From positions 8,495 through 14,853 of the forward strand of contig JAESUT010000069.1 in NCBI GenBank assembly GCA_016762995.1: a stretch of DNA of 6,359 nucleotides. Direction: 5' to 3'. The DNA comes from Gammaproteobacteria bacterium. Lineage in GTDB: Bacteria; Pseudomonadota; Gammaproteobacteria; Pseudomonadales; Pseudohongiellaceae. This document shows positions 1 to 6,248 of this stretch, piece after piece. Every line of letters starts with the position of its first letter. Position 1 is the first letter of the stretch. Below the pieces are notes generated by a model, which saw only the letters and a program-made list of their open reading frames with translations, made no database searches and was not told where the DNA came from. The position numbers and the translations under genes were made by a program.

Positions 1-74
1 TAAATCAGTGTATTGGCCGTGCCTAAATCAATAGACAGGTCGTTGGAGAACATTCCCCTAATTTTTTTGAACAT
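1..74 (-). CDS. mreB: MreB rod-shape actin homologue, N-terminal fragment (runs off the window)
   Basis: Reading the minus strand from ATG at 74-72 gives 24 complete codons, MFKKIRGMFSNDLSIDLGTA followed by NTLI, with two bases of the next codon. This is the standard proteobacterial MreB N-terminus, including the phosphate-1 loop DLGTANT of the actin/Hsp70 ATPase fold. MreB is a cytoplasmic, membrane-associated actin homologue that forms filaments guiding lateral cell-wall synthesis with MreC, MreD, RodA and PBP2. A GAGGT Shine-Dalgarno-like element lies at 91-87, 12 nt before the ATG, which is rather far. An in-frame ATG at codon 8 is a less likely start, because the MFKK beginning is typical of the family. 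The gene is divergent from gatC, an arrangement known in Pseudomonas relatives. Only the 5' end is visible, so integrity of the rest cannot be judged. Confidence 0.93.
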   Translation of the reverse strand, partial: MFKKIRGMFSNDLSIDLGTANTLI

Positions 75-277
75 GGTTTTTCGTAGACCTCAATTTAAGA
101 TTCCATTGCTGGCATGCATTCTTATTTAAGCGGCATTTCTGCCCAATGATTTAGCGATTGATCGCTTTTATTTCATGCTCGGAACGAATTAATGTGTACC
201 AGCAGCTCCTCTTGCCCTATTTAGGATTAAGATAAGCTGATGGCGGGAATCTCCTAGAGTGTGACCGATTTCTCTTT
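75..277. other. Divergent mreB/gatC intergenic region, no gene seen
   Basis: Together with the gatC promoter and leader, this makes a gene-free stretch of 366 bp (75-440). The mreB promoter should lie here on the minus strand, but I could not pick a convincing -35/-10 pair. A weak option is TTGGGC (147-142) with an AT-rich -10 region around 130-122. No tRNA, small ORF with a good ribosome binding site, or riboswitch architecture was recognised. One perfect inverted repeat is present at 153-166 and is listed separately. Confidence 0.6.
153..166. repeat. Short inverted repeat AGCGAT-TG-ATCGCT in the mreB upstream region
   Basis: The arms AGCGAT (153-158) and ATCGCT (161-166) are perfect complements separated by TG, and on the plus strand TTTTATTT-like sequence follows. 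It lies about 80-90 nt upstream of the mreB start. It could be a protein-binding dyad or a weak plus-strand terminator-like hairpin that would insulate mreB from plus-strand transcription. The stem is short and the geometry tight, so the function is inference. Confidence 0.35.
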
Positions 278-307
278 TTGGGAACATCGGCAAAATTCAA
301 GTATAAT
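278..307 (+). promoter_or_regulatory. Predicted sigma70-type promoter of the gatCAB operon
   Basis: A consensus -10 hexamer TATAAT is at 302-307. Upstream at 278-283 is TTGGGA (4 of 6 matches to TTGACA) with an 18-bp spacer. Transcription would start near 313-316 and give a gatC leader of about 125 nt. This is the best promoter-like sequence between the divergent genes and is oriented toward gatC. No operator for a known regulator was recognised. Confidence 0.7.
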
Positions 308-332
308 CTCGCCCTTACGCGAATAGCAGGCA

Positions 333-350
333 CTCTAGCAACGGCTAGAG
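333..350 (+). other. Hairpin in the gatC leader RNA
   Basis: CTCTAGC (333-339) pairs perfectly with GCTAGAG (344-350) around an AACG loop, giving a 7-bp stem about 20 nt into the predicted transcript. No U-tract follows, so it is not an intrinsic terminator. It may protect the 5' end of the mRNA or have no role. A 10-bp palindrome CAAATATTTG follows at 372-381, flanked by GCGG (361-364) and CCGC (387-390), which could form a second, weaker structure. Confidence 0.4.
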
Positions 351-440
351 CTTTGAGCAAGCGGCAGGATACAAATATTTGAGCCACCGCAAGTACTGCA
401 CGAAATTCATTCCCGACACGAAAAATCCCGGAGATTCTGG

Positions 441-647
441 ATGGCTTTGGACAAGACAGAAGTAGAAAAAATTGCCCATTTGGCGCGCTTACACATTAGC
501 GAATCTGAAACCGAGGAGGTGACGACTCGAATTACCGATATTCTGGACCTTATTGATCAGATGCAGTCGGTAAACACCGAGGGAGTCGAACCACTGGCCC
601 ATCCTTTGGATGCAGTGCAGCGTCTACGTATTGACGAGATTACCTAA
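441..647 (+). CDS. gatC: GatC, Asp/Glu-tRNA amidotransferase subunit C, cut short by an in-frame TAA
   Basis: GatC is the small scaffold subunit that holds GatA and GatB together in the tRNA-dependent amidotransferase. The open frame encodes 68 residues, beginning MALDKTEVEKIAHLARL and including the family hallmark GVEPLAHPLDAVQRLR at about residues 48-63. The start is supported by GGAG at 430-433, seven nt before the ATG. Family members are usually about 95 residues. Here the frame closes at TAA 645-647 (codon 69), yet the same frame continues after it as a recognisable GatC C-terminus to TGA at 726-728. That would give exactly 95 residues if codon 69 were sense. The N-terminal helical part is retained and the C-terminal quarter is lost. 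The product may therefore be defective, or the TAA may be a sequence error. The identity is certain; the functional state is not. Confidence 0.9.
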   Translation: MALDKTEVEKIAHLARLHISESETEEVTTRITDILDLIDQMQSVNTEGVEPLAHPLDAVQRLRIDEIT

Positions 648-728
648 GAAAATCAGCGCGACCGGCTTCAGCAACTCGCACCCGCCAGCGAAGACGGCTT
701 GTACCTGGTGCCAAAAGTACTAGAGTGA
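648..728 (+). pseudogene. gatC: Detached C-terminal portion of gatC, in frame after the premature stop
   Basis: Continuing the gatC frame past TAA 645-647 gives 26 sense codons and a TGA at 726-728. The translation runs ENQRD, later LAPASEDG, and ends DGLYLVPKVLE, the typical GatC C-terminus. No frameshift is needed, and one base change at 645 (for example GAA to TAA) explains the interruption. There is no start codon or ribosome binding site for separate translation, so this segment is only made if the stop is an error or is read through. Its good conservation means the stop is very recent or not real. Confidence 0.85.
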
Positions 729-794
729 TCTCATGACCCGACCCTCACACCAAACAACTTACACTACTAACTTAACACCAAATGGGATTCACAA
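729..794 (+). other. gatC-gatA spacer with a G-free, C-rich tract
   Basis: The plus strand has no G from 741 through 783 (43 nt), and 16 of the 40 bases at 741-780 are C. Such RNA is expected to be unstructured and resembles the composition of Rho-utilisation (rut) sites. GGGA at 784-787 is the likely Shine-Dalgarno element for gatA, seven nt before its ATG. An ATG at 782 is out of frame with gatA. Confidence 0.45.
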
Positions 795-2264
795 ATGATT
801 AATAGTACTGTCGCCGAGATTTCCGCCGCTTTGGCAGCGGGCGACATCTCCAGTGTTGAAATTACACAGGCTTATTTGGACCGCATCGCCACTCTCAACG
901 GCGAACTCAATGCCTTTATTACTGTGTGTGAAGATTCCGCTCTCAAGCAGGCAAAAGCTGCAGACGAAGCGCGCGCGAATGGGAACGAGAGTCCGCTACT
1001 CGGAATTCCGTTGGCGCATAAAGATATATTCTGTACCAAGGATATTCTGACCACCTGCGGCTCACGCATGTTGCACAACTTTGTCTCCCCCTACAATGCA
1101 ACCGTCGTAGAACGCTTCAATGACGCCGGCACCGTATTGTTAGGCAAAACCAACATGGATGAATTCGCGATGGGTTCCTCCAATGAGACCAGTTTCTTTG
1201 GTGACGTGAAGAACCCTTGGAATACCGAATATGTACCAGGTGGTTCCTCAGGCGGATCAGCCGCAGCCGTTGCAGCCGACATGTGCGCCATGGCGACAGG
1301 CACCGATACCGGTGGCTCGATTCGACAGCCTGCTGCATTCTGTGGAATAACCGGGATGAAGCCGAGTTACGGTCGTGTATCTCGCTGGGGGATGATTGCT
1401 TTCGCCTCTAGCCTCGATCAGGCCGGCCCGCTAGCGAAAAGCGCCGAAGACGCCGCCCTGATGTTGAATGTTATGTCGGGTTTGGACAAGAAAGACTCCA
1501 CTAGTATCGATAGACCAGCCGAAGATTTCACCGCCTCTCTCAATCAACCTTTAAAGGGAGTGCGCATCGGTGTTCCGAAGCAGCACTTTGCAACGGGCTT
1601 AAGTATTGAGGTAGAGCAAGCTGTTCGCGATGCACTCGCCGAATACGAAAAGCTGGGGGCAGTAATCAAGGAAGTGGATTTAACAAATAGCCACCTCTCT
1701 GTCTCTGCCTACTATGTAGTCGCTCCAGCAGAAGCATCGGCCAACCTCTCGCGTTTCGATGGCGTGCGTTATGGCTATCGCTGTGAAGATCCTGTTGATC
1801 TTGAAGACATGTACAAGAGAACACGCAGCGAAGGCTTCGGTGAAGAAGTGAAGCGCCGCATCATGATTGGCACCTATGCCCTATCGGCTGGTTTTTACGA
1901 TGCCTACTACCGTAAGGCGCAGCAGATCCGTCGCCTGATCAAGGACGATTTCGATAGAGCCTTTACGGACGTCGACGTTATCATCGGCCCAACATCGCCG
2001 CATACTGCATTCAAACTAGGATCAAAGAGCGACCCAGTTTCGATGTACCTAGAAGACATCTATACCATCGCGGTTAACCTAGCCGGACTGCCTGCCGCTT
2101 CTATTCCGGTCGGCATGGCTAACGGCCTGCCTATGGGCATGCAGATAATCGGCAAATACTTTGATGAGGCGAAAATTCTCAATGTGGCTCACCAGTTCCA
2201 GCAGCACACCGATTGGCATAAGCAGAAAGCGACAGCGATAGTAGCTGCTAGCGGGGAGTCATAA
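795..2264 (+). CDS. gatA: GatA, glutaminase subunit of Asp/Glu-tRNA(Asn/Gln) amidotransferase
   Basis: GatA hydrolyses glutamine and passes the ammonia to GatB, which uses it to amidate Glu-tRNA(Gln) or Asp-tRNA(Asn) in the cytoplasm. The protein has 489 residues, normal for the family, and is an amidase-signature enzyme. The Ser-cisSer-Lys triad is visible: Lys76 in LAHKD, the cis-Ser at Ser151 in [10 protein letters not shown], and the nucleophile Ser175 in [11 protein letters not shown]. Spacings of 75 and 24 residues match those I recall for Staphylococcus GatA (K79, S154, S178). The N-terminus ([18 protein letters not shown]) aligns with the usual start, which supports ATG 795 despite a modest GGGA ribosome binding site. 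The C-terminus has the expected [20 protein letters not shown] segment. It ends with TAA two bases before gatB, so the two are probably translated together. No defect is seen. Confidence 0.98.
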   Translation: MINSTVAEISAALAAGDISSVEITQAYLDRIATLNGELNAFITVCEDSALKQAKAADEARANGNESPLLGIPLAHKDIFCTKDILTTCGSRMLHNFVSPYNATVVERFNDAGTVLLGKTNMDEFAMGSSNETSFFGDVKNPWNTEYVPGGSSGGSAAAVAADMCAMATGTDTGGSIRQPAAFCGITGMKPSYGRVSRWGMIAFASSLDQAGPLAKSAEDAALMLNVMSGLDKKDSTSIDRPAEDFTASLNQPLKGVRIGVPKQHFATGLSIEVEQAVRDALAEYEKLGAVIKEVDLTNSHLSVSAYYVVAPAEASANLSRFDGVRYGYRCEDPVDLEDMYKRTRSEGFGEEVKRRIMIGTYALSAGFYDAYYRKAQQIRRLIKDDFDRAFTDVDVIIGPTSPHTAFKLGSKSDPVSMYLEDIYTIAVNLAGLPAASIPVGMANGLPMGMQIIGKYFDEAKILNVAHQFQQHTDWHKQKATAIVAASGES

Positions 2265-2266
2265 TC

Positions 2267-3697
2267 ATGGAATGGGAAACAGTCATAGGCTTAGAGGTTC
2301 ACGTCTCTCTATCCACGAAGTCAAAGCTATTCTCGGGCAGCTCCACCGAATTCGGTGCACAGCCTAACACCCAGGCAAGTATTTTCGACTGCGCCCTGCC
2401 CGGCACGCTGCCAGTTTTCAATGAAGAAGCGCTAAGGATGGCGGTGCGTTTTGGCGTTGCAATAGGCGCCGAGATCGGCAAGCGATCCGTTTTTGATCGC
2501 AAGAACTACTTCTATCCTGACTTACCTAAAGGATATCAAGTGACCCAGCTGGATTTCCCAACTGTGGGCAAGGGCGCCTTAAGCATCACTCTCGCCGACG
2601 GTAGCGAGAAGGTTATCGGTATTACACGCGCACATATCGAGGAGAATGCAGGCAAATCGCTGCATGAAGAGTTCAGCGGCATGACTGGAATCGATCTAAA
2701 TCGCGCCGGAGAGCCTCTGTTAGAAATAGTCTCCGAGCCAGAGATCACTTGCGCGGAAGAAGCGGTCGCCTACTTAAAGAAGCTACACACTATCATTCGT
2801 TATCTGGATATCTCAGATGCGATCATGGCGCAAGGTTCCATGCGCTGCGATGTTAACGTCTCGATACGCCCTAGAGGCGAGACTGAACTTGGCACCAGAG
2901 CGGAAATCAAGAACATCAATTCATTTCGCTTTGTGGAAAAGGCAATCCACTCCGAGGTAGCACGCCAGCGGGAGATCCTTGAAGACGGCGGAAGAATCAT
3001 TCAGGAAACCCGACGCTACAACGCCGACAAAGACGAGACAACGTCGATGCGCAGCAAGGAAGTGGCAAATGACTACCGCTACTTTCCCGAACCGGACCTA
3101 CTGCCCGTTGTAATCGATGACGAATACATCGCCGCGGTCAGAGCGCAGCTTCCAGAACTCCCGGATGCGCGAGAGGCACGCTTCATTGAAGAATATTCAC
3201 TGAGCAATTACGATGCCGGTGTCCTCGTGAGTAGCCGTGAGCTGGCGGAGTACTATGAAATTGTTGCGAGAGCTAGCGGCGATTCAAAACTCGCCGCGAA
3301 CTGGGTCAGCCAAGATCTCCTAGGCATGCTTAACAAAAACAACTGGGAAATTGCAGAATCACCCATTCAGGCTGAGCGCCTAGCGACTCTGATAATTCGC
3401 ATCAAGGACAACACGATCTCCGGCAAGATTGCCAAGACGGTGTTCGAGACCATGATCAATGATGACTCGGGTGTGGACGCAATCATCGAGTCGAAGGGTC
3501 TAAAGCAAGTTACCGACTCCGGAGAGATCGAGGCGCTAGTGCTTGAGGTAATCGAAAAAAATCCTGCACAGGTACAGCAATACAAAGACGGCAAGGAGCA
3601 GGTAATCGGCTTTCTTGTTGGTCAGTGTATGCAGCTATCGAAGGGCAAAGCCAACCCAGCTCAGGTAAACGAGTTACTTAGAGAGAAAATGCTATGA
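2267..3697 (+). CDS. gatB: GatB, tRNA-binding kinase/transamidase subunit of GatCAB
   Basis: GatB binds the mischarged tRNA, phosphorylates the Glu or Asp carboxylate with ATP, and replaces the phosphate with ammonia channelled from GatA. The 476-residue length is typical. The cradle domain shows GLEVHVSL (8-15; Glu10 and His12 belong to the conserved metal/active-site region), [16 protein letters not shown] (76-91), HIEENAGKS (123-131), [16 protein letters not shown] (143-158) and YFPEPDL (272-278). A helical linker and a GatB/YqeY tail domain follow from about residue 325. The tail ends [13 protein letters not shown] and contacts tRNA in the family. The start is fixed by a strong GGGGAG at 2253-2258. 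The stop TGA overlaps the ATG of the next ORF. No GAD insertion (as in GatE/GatD systems) is present, so this is GatB. Confidence 0.98.
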   Translation: MEWETVIGLEVHVSLSTKSKLFSGSSTEFGAQPNTQASIFDCALPGTLPVFNEEALRMAVRFGVAIGAEIGKRSVFDRKNYFYPDLPKGYQVTQLDFPTVGKGALSITLADGSEKVIGITRAHIEENAGKSLHEEFSGMTGIDLNRAGEPLLEIVSEPEITCAEEAVAYLKKLHTIIRYLDISDAIMAQGSMRCDVNVSIRPRGETELGTRAEIKNINSFRFVEKAIHSEVARQREILEDGGRIIQETRRYNADKDETTSMRSKEVANDYRYFPEPDLLPVVIDDEYIAAVRAQLPELPDAREARFIEEYSLSNYDAGVLVSSRELAEYYEIVARASGDSKLAANWVSQDLLGMLNKNNWEIAESPIQAERLATLIIRIKDNTISGKIAKTVFETMINDDSGVDAIIESKGLKQVTDSGEIEALVLEVIEKNPAQVQQYKDGKEQVIGFLVGQCMQLSKGKANPAQVNELLREKML

Positions 3698-4020
3698 AGG
3701 AAGGTAAAAAGTCGGGTGCACAGAGGACGCAGCAGGCAACTCGAGATGAAGAGTGGTCTGACGAGCGATTGAAAGCCAGTCTCGATGTCCTTCCACCGGA
3801 AGGTCTGCCTAGGGATTACAATATTCTGCTGCGCGCCTATCGCGGCATGACCGCCGAGCTGTTCGCTAGGTTCATTGTGCTCTATGCAGATGCAGGTCAC
3901 GACGTTAATGTCAGCCTAGAAGATGGCAGCACCTTTCTGGACTTGGTGTCGCGCCACAGGAAGTCGAGCGAATACGGAGAAATACTGAAGCAGGCTGGTG
4001 CTAGCACGAAGGCGAGCTAG
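3694..4020 (+). CDS. Conserved small protein resembling the PA4642 family, with one ankyrin-like motif
   Basis: This 108-residue, soluble, charged protein has no signal peptide or membrane segment. Residues 1-22 are basic and polar and probably disordered. Residues 22-60 ([16 protein letters not shown]... [11 protein letters not shown]) look helical. Residues 66-103 ([20 protein letters not shown], then EILKQAGA) resemble a single ankyrin repeat. From memory this pattern matches the uncharacterised Pseudomonas PA4642-like family; I cannot confirm that by search. The start is supported by GAGAGA at 3681-3686 and by the ATGA overlap with the gatB stop, which implies translational coupling. The position suggests a role connected with translation or simply operon hitch-hiking. 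Function is unknown. Its stop TAG shares the palindrome CTAG with the stop of the converging rhlB. Confidence 0.82.
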   Translation: MKEGKKSGAQRTQQATRDEEWSDERLKASLDVLPPEGLPRDYNILLRAYRGMTAELFARFIVLYADAGHDVNVSLEDGSTFLDLVSRHRKSSEYGEILKQAGASTKAS

Positions 4021-4021
4021 C
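4000..4021. repeat. GCTAGC inverted pair spanning the convergent gene ends
   Basis: GCTAGC occurs at 4000-4005 and 4016-4021 with a 10-nt gap. Each copy is itself a palindrome, so together they can form a stem-loop on either strand, extendable by G3998-C4023 and a T-G wobble. The second copy contains both stop codons of the converging genes. There is no T-tract, so it is not a standard intrinsic terminator, though it could slow polymerase or stabilise 3' ends. Confidence 0.35.
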
Positions 4022-5294
4022 GCGAGCGCGGCGGGCGTCTACCGGAGCTTGGTTTTCCAGAAGTCCGGCTACTAGGTTTTGCTTTAAATTTTGACGCTCT
4101 CTCAAAATCCGGAGCCTTCGCCAACAGCGCCTCCGCTGGATGAATGCAATCCAGCTTCGCGCCTAACTTCTCTTCGATATCTGGCAATAGAAACGAATCA
4201 TCTTCGCAAGCAAAGCTGATCGAAGTGCCAATCGCTCCAGCCCTACCCGTTCGCCCTATGCGATGCACATAGTCTTCCGGCTCTTCGGGCAGCGTGTAAT
4301 TTATCACGTGCGTAACGTCATCGATGTGCAGTCCACGACCCGCCACATCCGTTGCGACTAACACCTTTAATTTACCACTCTTAAAGGCATCCAATGTACG
4401 CACTCTTTGGTTCTGTGCGACTTCACCTGAAAGCATGCCGCATTCGATTCCGTTTCTATGCAGATTGTCCGCAAGTTTTCTTACCTGATCCCGGCGATTG
4501 CTGAACACCATGATCTTCTTAGCTTGCGGCTCGGCAATGAGATTAAACAGCAAATTGTATTTTTCAGCTGTAGTGACGAGATAGACGATCTGATCGACCG
4601 CATCCGCCGCCACTTTCTCCGGCTCGATCTCGACCATGATGGGATCGACTGCCCAACGCTGTGCGAGTTCTATGATGGCTGGAGTAAATGTCGCACTAAA
4701 CAGCAAGGTCTGTCGGCATTCCTTCTTTGGCGTGCGCGAAACAACGGAGCGCACCTGCGGAATAAAACCCATATCTAACATGCGATCGGCTTCGTCCAAT
4801 ACGAGAACTTCAATTCCGCCGAGATGCAGATTACCGTTCTGTACGAAATCCAGTAAACGACCTGGCGTCGCTACAACAATATCGACAGGCCTAGCATCTA
4901 GCGCACGATTCTGTTTCGCATAGTCCTCACCACCGACTAGAGTGACCACACTCATGTCGCAGCCATCTGTTAGCAACTTCGCATCGCTAGCGATCTGCTG
5001 CGCTAATTCTCGTGTGGGCGCTACAACCAGAGCACGTGGCTCGGCGATATAGCGCTCCTCTTCAATCGGGTTCAAGAGAAGATCGTTAATAATAGTAATA
5101 AGGAAGGCGGCTGTCTTGCCGGTGCCAGTCTGTGCCTTGCCAGTTACATCATGGCCGGCAAGTGTATGTACCAGCGATTGCGCCTGAATCGGCGTGCAGT
5201 ACTCGAAACCTATCTTCTTGATGGCATCAGCAAGCGGCTTCTGTAGGTCGAAGTGACTAAAGGGGAGCTTTGGCTGATCTATTTCTGAATCCAT
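4017..5294 (-). CDS. rhlB: DEAD-box ATP-dependent RNA helicase, RhlB type
   Basis: This is a cytoplasmic RNA helicase that in Escherichia coli works with RNase E in the degradosome to unwind mRNA for decay. The 425 residues carry all core motifs in order: Q motif EYCTPIQ (Gln37), Walker A AQTGTGKT (54-61), PTRELAQQ (93-100), TPGRLLD (143-149), DEAD (167-170), SAT (200-202), [13 protein letters not shown] (314-326) and [10 protein letters not shown] (344-353). The segment [20 protein letters not shown] (359-378) matches RhlB best among DEAD proteins (E. coli has ISLACEEYALNLPAIE). A basic Ser/Pro/Arg-rich tail (about 402-425) probably binds RNA. ATG 5294 is the only reasonable start: the frame has TAG TAA TAG one codon upstream. 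No clear Shine-Dalgarno sequence precedes it. RhlE or SrmB identity is less likely. Confidence 0.92.
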   Translation of the reverse strand: MDSEIDQPKLPFSHFDLQKPLADAIKKIGFEYCTPIQAQSLVHTLAGHDVTGKAQTGTGKTAAFLITIINDLLLNPIEEERYIAEPRALVVAPTRELAQQIASDAKLLTDGCDMSVVTLVGGEDYAKQNRALDARPVDIVVATPGRLLDFVQNGNLHLGGIEVLVLDEADRMLDMGFIPQVRSVVSRTPKKECRQTLLFSATFTPAIIELAQRWAVDPIMVEIEPEKVAADAVDQIVYLVTTAEKYNLLFNLIAEPQAKKIMVFSNRRDQVRKLADNLHRNGIECGMLSGEVAQNQRVRTLDAFKSGKLKVLVATDVAGRGLHIDDVTHVINYTLPEEPEDYVHRIGRTGRAGAIGTSISFACEDDSFLLPDIEEKLGAKLDCIHPAEALLAKAPDFERASKFKAKPSSRTSGKPSSGRRPPRSR

Positions 5295-5361
5295 GGGCTA
5301 TTACTATATAAGGTATATCGAGAAGGCTGGTTAGGGTGCCACTGACTACTGAAGCGCCAGC

Positions 5362-5390
5362 ATCATAGCCCTATGCGCTAGACACTTCAA
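5362..5390 (-). promoter_or_regulatory. Predicted sigma70-type promoter of rhlB
   Basis: On the minus strand TTGAAG (5390-5385) and TATGAT (5367-5362) are separated by exactly 17 bp, matching the sigma70 consensus at 4 of 6 and 5 of 6 positions. Transcription would begin near 5355 and give a leader of about 60 nt. It lies in the moeB-rhlB gap and indicates that rhlB can be expressed independently of prmC-moeB. Confidence 0.65.
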
Positions 5391-5438
5391 ACTTTGTGCT
5401 GGCTAATTTAGCGAAGAAATAGCAATTGTCACCCTCAG

Positions 5439-5460
5439 AACTTGGATGAAAATACAAGTT
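5439..5460 (-). other. Stem-loop directly after the moeB stop codon
   Basis: AACTTG and CAAGTT (5439-5444 and 5455-5460) form a 6-bp stem with a 10-nt loop, starting one base after the moeB TAG. There is no following run of T on the minus strand, so a classic intrinsic terminator is not supported. It could act as a 3'-end structure of the prmC-moeB message. Confidence 0.3.
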
Positions 5461-5461
5461 A

Positions 5462-6205
5462 CTAGCCGCCACAGGCCCCGCAGCCACTATCACGCGGGAG
5501 CTGCATCTCGCGCCATTGCAGAGTGCTGGCGTCGAGCAGGAGTAACCTACCAGTGAGAGACTCACCTATGCCGGTGAGCAATTTTATCGCCTCCATCGCC
5601 TGTACCGCCCCGATTATGCCAACCAACGGTGCCATCACACCATTCTCGGAACAACTCAAATCCTCGTCATTTCCTGGTGAGTACAAGCATTGATAGCAGG
5701 GACTCGCTGGACTCCTACTGTCGAACACGGCTACTTGCCCTTCCATTCGAATAGCAGCACCGAAGACGAGGGGCTTGCCGTGCTCGATACACGCCGCATT
5801 GATCGCGAATCGGGTAGTGAAATTGTCGCAGGCATCGATGACGAGGTCCGCTTGACTGACCGCTGCGCTTAATTTCGCTCCCTCGAGGCGCTCCATCAGT
5901 GCCGTGATTTTTAAATCTGTATTGAGGCCCAATAAGGTTTGTTGAGCAGACACCACCTTGGGCTCACCGATCATAGACTGACTGTGAGCAACCTGCCTCT
6001 GCAAATTCGTCAACTCGACCACGTCATCATCAGCGATGATAAGATGACCGACGCCGGCAGCGGCGAGATACATAGCCGCGGGGCAGCCCAATCCACCCAT
6101 GCCGACAATGAGTACGGTCGCATCGATTAGCTTCTGTTGTCCAGAAATGTCCATCTGCGGCAACATAATCTGGCGCGAGTATCTAAGTAACTGTTCGTCT
6201 TTCAT
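5462..6205 (-). CDS. moeB: MoeB, molybdopterin-synthase adenylyltransferase (ThiF/HesA/E1 family)
   Basis: MoeB adenylates the C-terminal glycine of MoaD so that it can receive sulfur for molybdopterin synthesis. The 247-residue protein matches the family length (E. coli 249). Visible elements are the nucleotide-binding loop VGMGGLGC (34-41), NLQRQ (67-71), Asp127 in DACDN, and GAAIRMEGQ (149-157). There are two zinc-binding CxxC pairs, Cys170/Cys173 in CYQC and Cys242/Cys245 in CGAC. Arg11, Arg70, Gln71, Lys83 and Asp127 correspond, with a constant offset of three, to the E. coli residues R14, R73, Q74, K86 and D130 as I remember them. A weak AGG lies five nt before the ATG. The 43-bp gap from prmC suggests one operon. 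It ends in tandem stops TAG TAA. ThiF is the main alternative, since some bacteria use one enzyme for both pathways; the prmC neighbour favours MoeB. Confidence 0.92.
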   Translation of the reverse strand: MKDEQLLRYSRQIMLPQMDISGQQKLIDATVLIVGMGGLGCPAAMYLAAAGVGHLIIADDDVVELTNLQRQVAHSQSMIGEPKVVSAQQTLLGLNTDLKITALMERLEGAKLSAAVSQADLVIDACDNFTTRFAINAACIEHGKPLVFGAAIRMEGQVAVFDSRSPASPCYQCLYSPGNDEDLSCSENGVMAPLVGIIGAVQAMEAIKLLTGIGESLTGRLLLLDASTLQWREMQLPRDSGCGACGG

Positions 6206-6248
6206 TACTGCCTGTTTCTACAATTCAGAAATAATTCTTGATAAAAAA

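Noticed and set aside
62..68. Run of seven A on the mreB coding strand as a slippery site
   Set aside because: The run encodes the normal Lys-Lys of the MreB start, and only a few codons are visible with no alternative-frame product.
645..647. Possible reassignment of TAA to a sense codon in this organism
   Set aside because: gatA ends with TAA exactly at the expected C-terminus and the prmC fragment also ends with TAA, so TAA functions as a stop here.
641..660. Programmed frameshift as the explanation for the short gatC
   Set aside because: The downstream GatC sequence is in the same frame as the upstream part, so no frameshift is required and none would help.
872..1338. Several 60-75 codon open frames on both strands inside gatA
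   Set aside because: They lie wholly within gatA, lack ribosome binding sites and recognisable motifs, and are frame shadows of a strongly conserved gene.
4000..4023. Bidirectional intrinsic terminator between the convergent genes
   Set aside because: A stem can form, but there is no T-tract on either strand, so the defining feature is missing.
4458..4923. Plus-strand open frames of 106 and 95 codons opposite rhlB
   Set aside because: They are antisense shadows of the conserved helicase core, with no family resemblance and no supporting upstream signals.
5371..5565. Minus-strand 64-codon ORF overlapping the moeB end and the moeB-rhlB gap
   Set aside because: Most of it overlaps moeB in another frame, its composition is Ser/Ala/Cys-rich and it has no convincing start signal. 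The gap is better explained as the rhlB promoter region.
5690..6130. Plus-strand open frames opposite moeB
   Set aside because: They are antisense to conserved MoeB motifs and show no protein-family features.
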